Source of the DNA: Triticum aestivum
Taxonomy: Eukaryota > Streptophyta > Magnoliopsida > Poales > Poaceae
Assembly (NCBI RefSeq): GCF_018294505.1
Contig: NC_057795.1
Coordinates: forward strand, 225,483,193 to 225,547,192
DNA: 64,000 bases
Direction of reading: 5' to 3'
In this document: positions 21,779-33,545 of the stretch, piece after piece
Position numbering within the stretch: position 1 is the stretch's first letter
Layout of the letters: the number at the start of each line of letters is the position of its first letter
Notes under the pieces: model-generated
Database searches by the model: none
Told to the model about the DNA's origin: nothing
What the model saw: only the letters and a program-made list of their open reading frames with translations
Position numbers and translations under genes: made by a program

Positions 21779-24700
21779 AAGAAATCACCAAGATTGAAAG
21801 GGAATCCAAATTTCCTTTGTCTATTGTCCTTGAGTTTTTTTCTACGATCAACATAGACCCTGCAAATCACCGTGATCAAATTTGGCACTTTTCTTGGCTC
21901 ATGTACTATATTTAGGCGATTATGTGTATTTTATAGGCATTAATGCACATAATTCAAATTTAGACTATCAGTGGATGATAAGTGCACAAAAACGGTCTAG
22001 AAAATCTTGCTCGTGGTATTTATTAAATTTGCATGCCTTTAACAAGGAATGGGCAGAGATTTCAAGGATATGTGTGGCAAGAGTCAACCACAAACGTGTT
22101 GTTTATTAGTTTTTCAACTATTCAAAAATGAAAGACAAGCTTGAAAAACATGACGCCTGGCATGGGGGCATGGTATGGCCTCACCATGCCCTAGTAAAAA
22201 ATTGAGAAGGTTTGGCTTATGTTGTCATGCACACTCTTCATAAGACAAACCATCACCGTGGAAGTTTTGTGGTTTTGAGAGGGAAATCACCAAGATTGAA
22301 TGGGAATCTAGATTTCCTTCGCCCTTTGTCCTTGAGTTTCTTCTACGATCAACATACACCCTACAAATCACCATGTTCAAAATTGGCAGAAAATCGATGC
22401 ATGAAAAACAACACAAAAATGGTCTGAAAAAACATGCTCGTGGTATAAGTAAATGTTCATGCCTTTTACCAGGAATGGATAGAGATTTCAAGGGTATCTG
22501 TGGCAAAAGTCAACCACAAACATGTCGTTTATTGATTTTCAACTATAGAAAACAGAAAGACATGTTTGAAAAACATGACACCTAGAATGGTGCCATCATA
22601 TGGCCTCTCCATGCCCTAGTAAAAATTTAAGAAGATTTGGCTTATGTCGTCATGCATGATCTTCATAAATCTAACCATCACCGAGGAAGTTTCGTGGTTT
22701 TGAGAGGGAAATCACCTAGATTGAAGGGGAATCCAAATTTCGTTCATCCTTTGTCCTTGAGTTTTTTATACGATCATCATACACTCTACAAATCACCGTG
22801 ATCAAAGTTGGCACTTTTCCGGCTCATTTACCATATTTAGGCGATTATGCGCATTTTCTAGGCATTAATGCACATAATTCAAATTTAGACAATTGGTGCA
22901 TTAAAAAGTGCACAAAACGGTCTGTAAAACCATGATCAAATTATTCAGTAAATTTTCATGCCTTTTACAAGGAATGGGCGGAGATTTCAAGGATATGTGT
23001 GGCAAGAGTGAACCACAAATGAGTCGTTTATTCGTTTTACAACTATAGAAAAATGAAAGACATCCTTGAAAAACATGATGTCTGGCATGGTGCCGTGGTA
23101 TGGCCGCTCCATGCTCTGGTAAAAAATTGAAAAGGTTTGCCTTATGTTGTCATGCATCCTCTTAATAAATTGAACCATCACCAAGGAAGTTTCGTGGTTC
23201 CGAGAGGAAAATCAGAAAAATTGAAGGGGAATCCAAATTTCCTTCGTCCTTTGTTCTTGAGTTGTTTTCTACTATCAACATACACCCTACAAATCATAGT
23301 TTTCAAATTTGTCACTTTTCCGGGCTCATTTACCATATTTAGGTGATTATGTGCATTTTCTAGGCATTAATGCACATAATTCAAATTTATACAATCGGTG
23401 CATGAAAAAGTGCAAAAAAATGGTGTGGAAAAACATGCTCGTGGTGTTTAGTAAATTTTCATGCCTTTTACAAGGAGTGGGCAGAGATTTCAAGGATATG
23501 TGTGGCAAGAGTCAACCACAAACGTGTCGTTTATTGGTTTTTCAACTATAGAAAAATGAAAGACATGCTTGAAAAACATGAAGCCTGGCATGGTGCCATC
23601 TTATGGCCTCACCTTGCCCTGGTAAAAATAATATGGTTTGGCTTATGTCGCATGCATGCTCTTCATAAAACGAACCATCACCGAGGAAGTTTCGTGGTTT
23701 TGAGAGGGAAATCACCAAGATTGAATGGGAATCCAAATTTCCTTCGTCCTTGAGTTTTTTTCTACGATCAACATACACTCTGCAAATGACCGTGATCAAA
23801 TTTGGCACTTTTTTGGGCTCATTTACCATATTTAGGTGATTATGTGCATTTTCTAGGCATTAATGCACATAATTCAAATTTAGACAATCAGTGCATTAAG
23901 AAGTGCTAAAAATGGTTTCAAAAACCATTATCGTAATATTCAGTAAATTTGCATTCCTTTTAAAAGGAATGGCAGAAATTTCAAGGATATGTGTGGCAAG
24001 AGTGAACCACAAATGTGTCGTTTATTGGTTTTTCAACTATAGAAAAATGAAAGACAACCTTGAAAAACATGACGCCTGTCATGGAGCCATGGTATGGCCT
24101 CTCCATGCCATGGTAAAGATTTGAGAAAGTTTGGATTACATCGTCATGCACACTCTTCATAAATCGAACCATAACCAAGGAAGTTTCGTGGTTTCGAGAG
24201 GAAAATCACCAAGATTGAAGGGGAATCCAAATTTCCTTCATCCTTTCTCGTTGAGTTTTTTTCTACGATCAACGTACACCCTACAAATCATCGTTTTCAA
24301 ATTTGACACTTTTGTGGGCTCATTTACCATATTTAGGCGATAATGTCCATTTTCTATGCATTAATGCACACAATTCAAATTTAGACAATCGGTGCAAGAA
24401 GAAGTGCACAAAAATGGTCTGGAAAACCATGCTCGTGGTATTTAGTAAATTTTCATGCCTTTTATAAGGAATGGGCAGAGATTTGAAGGATATGTGTGGC
24501 AAGAGTCAACCAGAAATGTGTCATTTATTGTTTATTCAACTATAGAAAAATGAAAGGCATGGTTGAAACATGAATCCTGGCATGGTGTCATCATATGGCC
24601 TCACCATCCCCTGGTAAAAAATTAATAAGGTTTGGCTTACGTCATCATGCATGCTCTTCATAAATTGAACCATCACTAAGAAAGTTTCATGCTTTTGAGA

Positions 24701-25105
24701 GGGAAATCAAATCCAAATTTCCTTCGTCCTTTGTCCTTGAGTTTTTTCTATGATCAACATACACCCTGCATATCACCGTGTTCAAAGTTGGCACTTTTCT
24801 AGGCTCATTTTCCATACTTACGCAATTATGTGCATTTTCTAGACATTTTGCACAGATACATCAAATCCCAGCTATAGCTAAATGGGTGTGATGAGAGGGA
24901 CGTGGATTGTCGTTCAATCGTGGTGCATCCTATGGTGCACACATGCCATCTGCATGGTTGGGGTTCCGGCCAATCAGAACGCAACACACAATAGGGTGAG
25001 TGCGCACGGTTTCCAAAGGCGACGGTGATGAACCGTGTGCGATAAGAAATCACCAAGATTGTAGGGGAATCCAAATTTCCTTCTCCATTTGTCCTTTTTG
25101 AGCTC
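21779..25105 (+). repeat. ~500-bp tandem repeat array, about seven units, copy A
   Basis: The phrase aaatcac(c/t)(a/t)agattga recurs at about 21782, 22283, 22709, 23209, 23709, 24203, 24703 and 25046, giving spacings of about 501, 426, 500, 500, 494, 500 and 343 bp. Each unit then carries ccaaatttccttcgtccttt, ctcatttaccatatttaggc, gcattaatgcacataattc, ggcagagatttcaaggat and atgaaagacatgcttgaaa. The second interval is short through an internal deletion and the last partial unit leads into different DNA. Short frames exist in the units but are interrupted differently from unit to unit, so the array is treated as noncoding. Family unknown. Confidence 0.9.
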
Positions 25106-25332
25106 TAAAAAACCACCGCACTGTACGGTTATCCGGCTACTCCGCCACAGAGCTCTCTCCAAGCGTCATTCATGCCACTGCACCGCACACTAATTGGTAA
25201 GGAAGTGATGGCATCCTGCCGCGTTGAGTTCCTTACCGCCGGTGACCACACACTAAGTGTTAAGGAAGCGATGGCATTCCACTGTGACAAGTTCGTCGCC
25301 ACACATCTACGTGGGCTTACTTTGAAGCCGCC

Positions 25333-25680
25333 ATGGCCGAATGGGCGGTGGAGCAAGAGGCGACCAAAGTCACACAAAAGGAGTGAAAAAGGCAGAAATC
25401 ACTCAAGAAAAGAGTCTGCCGCCGCTGCAAGAAAGAAAAGGCCACACGCGCTGCTAAGTAGAGCTCGACGAAGATCCAACCACGGTGGGCTACCCCTAAC
25501 AAGGCCAGAAAGGAGAACGATGGTGTCTGGCTAACATGCCCCGATGCCTCCACCTACAAGGATCATGGTGCTAGCTACCACAATGCTGATGAGAGCTGTG
25601 CAGAGATCCAAGCACGGTGGGCTGCTGCCGACAAGGCAGGGAAGGAGAATGATTATGTCTGGCTAGCATGTGAGAAGTAG
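25333..25680 (+). pseudogene. Unrecognised coding remnant with an internal repeat, copy A
   Basis: The frame from 25333 reads MAEWAVEQEATKVTQKE, then TGA, then a Lys/Arg-rich part, then TAG, then KIQPRWATPNKARKENDGVW and later EIQARWAAADKAGKENDYVW, ending at TAG 25678-25680. The two matched segments are about 48 residues apart and look like a repeated unit. The same frame is open for about 12 residues upstream (STWAYFEAA). The two stops are shared with copy B. I do not recognise the family. The regularity of the repeated motif over mutated sequence suggests that it was a real gene or element ORF. Confidence 0.45.
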
Positions 25681-26840
25681 CTAGTGCGTGTGTCTCCTGA
25701 AGTTTGTTTAATTAATTATGAGCATCTACCAGTACCACTTACTAGTTTTAGAGCAAATTACTAGTATCTAGGAATTAAAGTTGGTATCTATTATTAACAT
25801 AAAATGTCGACAAGTGGCATTAGGGCTTTGAGCGTTGCTTAGCATGTGTTGACTAAAGTTTTGTAGCCGTACCCTGGCCCTAAATCCTCCAGAAATGTCC
25901 TCCCGCGGCCACTCAAAGCTCCTTCCTCTCCCATCTCTGCACGGCGTGCTTCTTCTCTAGCGCGTGCGCCGGAGATGACCTGACCGCAAGTGGTTCTCAG
26001 TCCCATCTCGCCGCACGAGTTGGCCACACGCCAGATTAAATGGCCACGTCGGCCGATGGCAGCAAGCTTCTCTTTTGTTGCATAGGATCAATTTTGGCTC
26101 TGTCAGTGAAGAGGTTGACACTTGATTGCATTTCATAAAGCAATGATTGTTCATCGAGTGTCACCTTTGCCTTGTTCATGTATGTTGAATACCTTGCTAC
26201 CATGAAAGAGATTTTTAAAATTTGTAGGTCCGGCTGTAGATGTTGATAGATATAAGAATTATTAGAAGATCTCAAAACACACGGTTTCTATGGCGTACCG
26301 TGCCAATTTTTGCATTAATGATTCGTAAGTCGGTTACCTGTGCGATGTCTTCTAATAAGGCAAGCGTACCAACATGACCGTCATTGACCGATTTAAGCAA
26401 CTACACATGTAGAATTTTTTGGAGACGGGATCCGCCAATTTTCTCTTTTTTTGCACACGAGTATTCTACGTGCTTTGTCTGTGTTGTGTGTTTCCCGAGC
26501 CCAAGTTTCGAGTTAGAAAGCAAAATTTTCATTAGGCGAGCGATTTCATAATTTGTTCCTCCCACCACATCCCCACCCATCACTTTTTCGCAGTATCACC
26601 CACCCAAACACCGTACCAATAGCTCGAACCGCCACTGCCGCAACCACAGCTTCAACCACATCTATGTTCTGCCCGAGCCTCATCGATTCAGTCAGGTAAC
26701 CCAGCGATCCCTATGACGGCCCTGAATTGATTGCTTAAATGGCACCTATGAAACATCCTAATGCCTCCAAATCCCCACTGCCCCTACTCCAAAGCATCAT
26801 TGCATAAGCCCAACCACATATCAGATGGACGTCAAGGAGC
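25681..26840. other. Unassigned noncoding DNA
   Basis: Mostly moderate A/T content with no recognised gene, repeat family or signal. Short frames on the minus strand (25839-26275, 26401-26583) are present in copy B with changes and are not supported as genes. Confidence 0.5.
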
Positions 26841-28106
26841 TGATTGCTACTTCTTAAGCTTGCGGTTGTTTTTCCCTTGAAGAGGAAACGGTGATGCAGC
26901 AATGTAGAGGTAAGCATTTCCCTCAGTTTGAGAACCAAGGTATCAATCCAGTAGAAGGAACACACAAGTCACCAATGGTTGCACCTACACAAACAAACAA
27001 ATACTTGCACCCAACGCGATAAAGGGGTTGTCTCCCTTCACGGTTACTTGCAATGATGAGATCTGACAAAGATAGGTATAAAAGATAAATAAAAGTGCAA
27101 AGCAAAGTAAAAGTAAATAAATTTCAGCAAGGTAATTTTGGCTTTTTGGTTTTATAGATCTGAAAATAATATGATAGAAATAGACCCGGGGGCCATAGTT
27201 TTCACTAGAGGCTTCTCTCTTGAAAGAACGCACATGGTGGGTAAACAAATTACTATTGAGCAATTGATAGAAAAGTGCAAAGTTATGAAGATATCTGAGG
27301 CAATGATCATGAATATAGGCATCACATCTGAGGCAATGATCATGAATATAGGCATCACACATGCATCTACTACTATTACTCCACACATCGACCGCTATCC
27401 AGCTTACATCTAGTGTATTAAGTTAACAAGAACGGAGTAATGCCTTAAGCAAGATGACATGATGTAGAGGGATAGATCCAATCAATATGGTATAAACCCT
27501 ATCTTGTTATCCTTAATGCCGACAACACAAATATGTACCTCGCTACCCTTTCGGTCACTTGGTGAGGACACTGCAAGATTGAACCAAAACAAAGCACCTC
27601 TCCCATTGCAAGAAAAAATCAGTCTAGTTGGCCAAACCAAATCCATAGATCAGAGAGAAATACAATGCTATCTTAATCATGCATAAAAGATTTCAAAGAA
27701 GACTCAAGTAATATTCATAGATAGTCTGATCATAAATCCACAATTCATCGGATGTCAACAAATGCACTGCAAAAGAAGATTACATCGAATAGAACTCCGA
27801 GAGCATCGAGAACATAGTATTGAAGATCAAGGAGAGAGAAGAAGACATCTAGCTACTAGATATGGACCCATAGGTCTGTGGCAAACTACTCACACATCAT
27901 CGGAAGGGCAGCAAGGTTGATGAAGAGGCCCTCCATGATCGAATCCCCCTACTGTAGTGTACCAAAACATGTCTCTAGATGGGATCTCAGGAGGACAGAA
28001 ACTTGCGGCGGCGGAAAAGTATTTTTGGTGTGCCCTCTAGTATACGGGGAAAAGTTGGATATTTATGCAGCAAATATTAGGGTTATAGGAGCCATAGGGG
28101 GACAAC
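26841..28106 (-). mobile_element. LTR fragment of the TGATACGTCTCC family, 3' part, copy A
   Basis: On the minus strand it ends ...GAAGTAGCAATCA at 26841. It carries blocks typical of this Triticeae LTR family: gatagacccgggggcca (as +), ggtaagcatttccctcag, acaaatatttgcaccc-like and tgcattgcaagaaaaaatc. The 5' part of the LTR is missing because the Angela LTR begins at 28107, so the Angela element inserted into it or truncated it. Exact family name is uncertain. Confidence 0.75.
27294..27359 (+). repeat. 33-bp tandem duplication inside the LTR fragment
   Basis: The segment tctgaggcaatgatcatgaa...ggcatcaca occurs at 27294 and again at 27327. The usual form of this LTR, as I remember it, has one copy. 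The duplication is also in copy B. Confidence 0.9.
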
Positions 28107-29882
28107 TGTTGGAAATATGCCTTAGAGGCAATAATAATGTGGTTATTATTATATGTCCTTAATCATAATAAAGGTTTATTATTCATAATATAATTGCATT
28201 GATTGGAAACTTAAATACACGTGTGAATACATAAACAAATACCAAGTACCTATTAGGCCTCTACTAGACTAGCTCGTTGATCAAAAGATGGTTAAAATTT
28301 CCTGCCATAGACATGAGTTGTCATTTGATAACGGGATCACGTCATTAGGAGAATGATGTGATGGACAATACCCATCCATTAGCATAGCATATGATCATTC
28401 AGTTTATTGCTAATGCTTTCTTAATGTCAAATACATGTTCCTTCGACCATGAGATCATGCGACTCCCAGACTCCGGAGGAATACCTTGTGTTTATCAAAC
28501 GTCACATTGTAACAAGGTGATCATAAAGGTGCTGTACAGGTATCTCTAAAGGTGTATGTTGACTTGGCATGGATCGAGATTGGGATTTGTCATTCCATAT
28601 GATGGAAAGGTATCTTTGGGCCTTGTCGGTGATACAGCATCACAAGAAGCTTGCAAGCAAAGTGACTAAAGAGTTAGTTACAAGATGATGTATTATGAAA
28701 CGAGTAAAGAGACTTGCCAGTAATGAGACTGAAATAGGTATGGAGATACCGGCGATTGAATCTCGGGCAAGTAACATACTGACGGACAAAGGGAACTACG
28801 TATGTTGTCATAAAGGTTCAACTAATAAAGATCTTCGAAGAATATGTAGGTACCAATATGGGCATCTAGGTATCGCTATTTGTTATTGACTGGAGAAGTT
28901 TCTCGGTCATGACTACATCATTCTCGAACCCGTAAGGTCCACACATTTAATGTTCATTAATGATATAGTACTATATGAATTATGTATGTTGGTGACCGAA
29001 TGTTGTTCGGGGTCCCGGATGAGATCATGCACAATATGAGGTGCTTCGAAATTGTCCGGAGGTAAAGATTGATATATAGGATGATAATATTCAGTCCTCG
29101 GAAGAGTTTCGTAATACGCCAGATAATTACCGGATCACCGGAAGGGGTTCCAGAAGGCCATAGGGGGTTGTTGGGCCTAATGGCCCAAAAGGAGGGAGCA
29201 TACCAGCTCACAAGGGGGTTGGCAAGACCACCTCCAGGCCACAGGTCCTAGGAAGCAAAGGGGAGGGGCTAGCCCCCTCCTGCCTTTCTCCACACAAGGA
29301 AGAAGGAAGGGGAGGCGCCCTAGGGGCCGCTTGCCCCCCTTTACTACCCCCCACGTGCCAAGTAAGGAAGGGAGGCGCCTGTCTAGGACAGCCGTCGGCC
29401 CCATTGGGACGCACCCTAGGCTGCCTCCCCTCCCCCTCCACCTATATATTTGAGAGGACGAGAGGGGGTGCCACACACCATGATTCACCAATCCATGTGT
29501 TGGCGCCCCCTCTCCCTCTAGTTCATCCTCCGCTCTAAATCTGTTGTGCTTGGTAAAGCCCAGTGGAAATAGTTTCACCACCACCATCGCCATGCTGTGA
29601 TGCTGCCGAAACTCATCTACTACTTTGTCTCTCTTGCTGGATCAAGAAGGCGAGGACGTCAACGAGCTAAACATGTGCTGAACGTGGAGGTGTCATACGT
29701 TTGGTGCTTGATCGAAATGGGTCAGAACGTGTACAACTACATCAACCGCGTTGATAAACGCTTCCGCTTAGCGATCTACAAGGGTTTGTAGATGCTCTCC
29801 CACTCTCGTGGCTATGCATCTCCATGGATAGATCTTGTGTGTGCGTAGAATTTTTTTTGTTTCCATGCAACGTTCCCCAATA
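28107..29882 (+). mobile_element. Angela/WIS/BARE-type Copia LTR, copy A
   Basis: It starts TGTTGGAAATATGCC and runs about 1776 bp to ccgttcccc-like ...gttccccaata, where the usual end is CA; the terminal C is changed to T. Internal blocks ctagactagctcgttgatca, gataacgggatcac, gactggagaagtttctcgg and ggtgaccgaatgttgttcgg are family landmarks. It is followed by the primer-binding site, so it is a 5' LTR. No matching 3' LTR is in the window. Confidence 0.9.
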
Positions 29883-29883
29883 G

Positions 29884-29897
29884 TGGCATCATGAGCC
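29884..29897 (+). other. Angela primer-binding site (decayed)
   Basis: GTGGCATCATGAGCC follows the LTR end and resembles the TGGTATCAGAGCC initiator-Met tRNA binding site of Copia elements, with an extra T and a T-to-C change. The 5' leader then continues to 29973, where a foreign LTR has inserted. Confidence 0.7.
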
Positions 29898-29973
29898 AGG
29901 TCTATGCGTAGATAATATGCACGAGTAGAACATAAATGAGTTATGGGCGGTGATGTTCATATTGCTTACCACC

Positions 29974-31483
29974 TGAAAGTGCGTTATATCGACTAGAGGG
30001 GGGGTGAATAGGTGATTTTTATGAATTCTTCATTGAGGAATTTGCTGGTGAGGAAATTCCTTAGCGAAGAACTACTTGCGGCAGAATAAGTACTCAGATG
30101 TAAACATAAGAGAACACAAGCATGGTCATCATGATGAAATGAAGACAAGCATAGAGTACAGAAAGCGTAAACACAGGATAACACAGGATGAAGACGGACA
30201 GACTGAAGAAATTGAACTGAGGAAATTAAGAAAGTCTTTAGTCAAAGTCTTCAAATAGATATGAACAAGCACACAACAACAGAAATGAGGAAATGAAAGA
30301 GTTGAGGAAATAGAACCAGTAAGCTTGGTGAAGACAATGATTTGGTAGACCAGTTCCAACTGCTGTCTCAGTTGTACGTCTGGTTGGAGCGGCTGAGTAT
30401 TTAAACTCGAGGACACACAGTCCCGGACACACAGTCCTCATCGTATTATCCTTGAGCTAAGGTCACACAGACCTCGCCCAATCACTCGTGGTAAGTCTTC
30501 AAGTGACTTCCAAACCTTCACAGAATAGGTCACTCGGTGATCCAAAATTCCTCTTGGATGCTCTAGACCATGACGCCTAACTGTCTGGAAGAAGCATAGT
30601 CTTCAAAGGTAACAAGCGTCGGATCCACGCAGGATCAATATCTTCAGTGATGCTCAATCACTTTGGGTTTGTAGGTGTGTTGGGTTTGGGTTTTCCTCGC
30701 TTGATGATTTTTGCTCAAAGTCCTCAGAGGATGGGATGCTCTCAAATGACAAGTGTTAGTTTCTCTCAGAGCAGCCAACTAGCTAGTGGTTATAGGGGGC
30801 GGCTATTTATAGCCTAGGGAGCAGCCCGACATGATAAGACATAAATGCCCTTCAATGATATGACCGTTAGGTGGGTAGATATTTTGCGACAGCTGGCGCA
30901 TAGCACAACAACGGTCGGAAGTTTGACTCTCAAATTCCTCAAGGCTATCATGTTCCTCACTATGTAGGCAATCCGCACTGGCGAAATCCTAACTCCTCAG
31001 TCAGAACAAATTCCTCAGCAACCAGAAGAACTTCGTCTCTGTTACTGAACAAATTGACTAAACTGTATGAGATTTCCAATGGCTTCACTCGAAGGGATTG
31101 GTAGGTGTAGGATTTTGAGTTGAGCATCACATGGAAATTTTTCCTTAGTATTTCCTCGACCCCCTTTAACAGTACAGTGTTTCCCATGACTCAAGAAAGA
31201 GAAAATGAAACTATAAAAACAAAAGTCTTCACGCTTCATGTTCCTCGAATGATTGCCAAGTCTTCAAGGTCACACCAATTTCTTCACTTTCAAAGTCTTC
31301 AGAAAGTCTTTAGAAATCCAAAGTCTTCAGTTGAAGAACTTCATTTTTAGAGATCGACTTTCTGCATAAATATCGAACTCCTCATAGAATTATAGACCTG
31401 TGTACACTCACAAATGCATCAGTCCCTTAACCTGTAAATCTTCAATACACCAAAATCACTAAGGGGCACTAGATGCACTTACA
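29974..31483 (-). mobile_element. Solo LTR inserted in the Angela leader, with TSD
   Basis: On the minus strand it starts TGTAAGTGCATCTAGTGCC at 31483 and ends ...TCGATATAACGCACTTTCA at 29974, 1510 bp with TG...CA borders. The five bases on each side are CCACC (29969-29973 and 31484-31488), a perfect target duplication, and Angela leader sequence resumes after it (ctatgtcttattttgattcg). No internal sequence is present, so it is a solo LTR. Family name not assigned; it is a common Triticeae LTR. Confidence 0.92.
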
Positions 31484-32667
31484 CCACCTATGTCTTATTT
31501 TGATTCGACGGTATTGTGGGATGTAGCAGCTCGGACTAACCTTACATGTCCACGTACATGAGACCGGTTCCACCGACTAACATGCAACTTGTTTTGCATA
31601 AAGGTGGTTGATGGGTGTCTGTTTTTCCCAGTTTAGTTGAATCTAATTTGACTACAACGGTCCTTGATGAAGGTTAAATTAGCAACTTGATAATCACCAA
31701 TGTGGTTTAGAGTAGGTAAGAACGGTTCTTGCTAGTTGCCCGTAGCAGCCACGTAAAACATGCAACAACAAAGTAGATGAGGTCTAACTTGTTTTTGCAG
31801 GGCTTGTTGTGATGTGATATGGTCAAGGCGTGATATGATATATGTTTATGTATGAGATGATCATGTTTTGTAGTAAGTTCATGACTTGCAAGTCGATGAG
31901 TATGACAACTGGCAGGAGCCTTAGGATTGCCTTAATTATTGTATGACCTGCATGTCAATCACTAAGCTCCATGTAATTGCTTTAGTTTATCGCTATGTGT
32001 TTGCAATAGTTGTACAAGCAATAGTTGGCGAAACGACCCCGATGCAACAATGAAGATCAAGGTGTTGCACCAATGGGGATGGAGATCATGCCGTTGCTTT
32101 GGAGATGAAGATCAAAATCACAAGATGATGATGGCCATATCATGTCACATATTTTGATTGCATGTGATGTTTATCCTTTATGCATCTTATTTTGCTTAGA
32201 ACGACGGTAGCATTATAAGATGATCCCTTCTCTTAATTTCAAGATCAAAAGTGTTCTCCCTGAGTATGCACCATTGCTAAAGTTTGTCGTTTCGAAGCAC
32301 CTCATGATGATCAGGTGTGATAGACTCTACGTTCACACAACGGGTGTAAGCCAATTTTGCACATGCAGAATGCTTGGGTTAAACTTGACAAGCCTAGCAT
32401 GTGCAGACATGGTCTTGGAACACTGGAGACCGAAAGGTCAAGCGTGAGTCATATGGTAGATATGATCAACATGGAGATGTTCACCATTGAAGACTACCCC
32501 ATCTCACGTGATGATCAGACATGGGTTAGTTGATTTGGATCATGTTTCACTTAGAAAACTCGAGGGATGTTGATTTAAGTGGGAGTTCATTAGCAATTTG
32601 ATTATTTGAACTAAATATAATCATGAACTTAGTCTTAATAGTTTTTTCAAATCTATCTTGTAGATCA
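31484..32667 (+). other. Angela 5' leader, continued after the solo LTR
   Basis: Sequence resumes at the target duplication and continues with leader blocks (gcagggcttgttgtgatgtg, gtgatatggtcaagg, gacatgggttagttgatttgg) that precede Gag in this Copia family. It is noncoding, with scattered stops. Confidence 0.8.
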
Positions 32668-33545
32668 ATGGCCCGTGCTACCGTTTCCTTGATTTTAACG
32701 CATTCCTAGAGAAAGCTAAGTTGAAAGATGATGGTAGCAACTACATGGACTGGGTTCATAACTTGAGGATTATCCTCAGAAGAATTATGTCCCTGATGCA
32801 CCGCTAGGTGACAGGCCTGCTGCAAGAGCTGATGCAGATGTTGTGAACATCTGGCAGGCTCGATTTGTTGACTACTCAATAGTCAAGTGTGCCATGCTTT
32901 ACGGCTTTGAACCGGGACTTCAAAAGCGTTTTGAACCCACAGAGCATATGAGATGTTCCAAGAGTTGAAGTAGATATTTCCAGCTAATGCCTGGGTTGAG
33001 AGATATGAAGTCTCCAACAAGTTCTTTAGTTGTAAGATGGAGGACAACAATTCGTTCAGTGAACATACTCAGAATATCTGGGTACCACAACCACTTGACT
33101 CAGGTGAGAATTGATGTTCCAACTTAGAGTGTTATTGATAAGTTCTTCAGTCATTGTCACCAAGATACAAAGGCTTCATGATGAACTATAATATGCAAGG
33201 GATGACGAAAATGATTCCCGAGTTCTTCATGATGCTGAAATCAGCGAAGGTAGATATCAAGAAAGAGCATCAAGTGTTGATGGTTAACAAGACCATCGGT
33301 TTTAAGAAAAAGGGCAAGGGAAAGGAAGGGAACTTCAACAGGACCGGCAAACAAGTTGCCGCTCTCGTAAAGAAGCCCAAAGCAGGACCCAAGCTGGAAA
33401 CTGGGTGCTTCTACTACAAGGGAAATGGTCAGTAGAAGCGAAGCTGCCCAAGTATTTCGCAGATAAGAAGGATGGCAAAGTGAACAAAGGTGATAGAGGC
33501 AAAGGTGTACCGTCTTCCGATGAGATGGTGATTATCATTTCGGAA
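32668..33545 (+). pseudogene. Angela-type Copia gag, decayed
   Basis: ATG at 32668 is followed by MARAT, then frames broken within 90 bases. Recognisable blocks include AYEMFQELK, ERYEVSNKFF and KMEDNNSFSEHTQ, then MMNYNMQGMTKMIPEF, KKEHQVLMVNKTIGFKK and, in a third frame, the zinc-knuckle region (ETGCFYYKGNGQ, with the CCHC pattern spoiled). Multiple stops and frameshifts make it non-functional. Angela sequence ends near 33545, where minus-strand Gypsy DNA begins, so protease, integrase and reverse transcriptase are absent. Confidence 0.85.

Larger units (their letters stand above)
3268..31205 (+). repeat. Copy A of a large direct segmental duplication
   Basis: This block is collinear with 38161-64000. 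Matching landmarks are the MITE end, Copia gag (4139/39040), F-box ATG (6309/41200), CACTA end (12098/44892), antisense ORF start (17113/49867), Gypsy LTR (18289/51031), tandem array (21779/54590), Angela LTR (28107/60912) and solo LTR (29974/62785). The offset is about 34.89 kb up to about 9264 and about 32.79 kb after 11535. Counting by eye gives 10 substitutions in about 310 nt at 12099-12410 and about 12 in about 255 nt at the start of the Angela LTR. The upper limit given is only the A base that matches the last base of the window; the true end of copy A is unknown and may reach 38160. Confidence 0.95.

Noticed and set aside
21882..24502. Repeated small frames (MKDMLEKHDAWHG type) in the tandem array
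   Set aside because: The same frame recurs once per unit because the DNA recurs. It is broken by different indels and stops in different units, so it does not look maintained.
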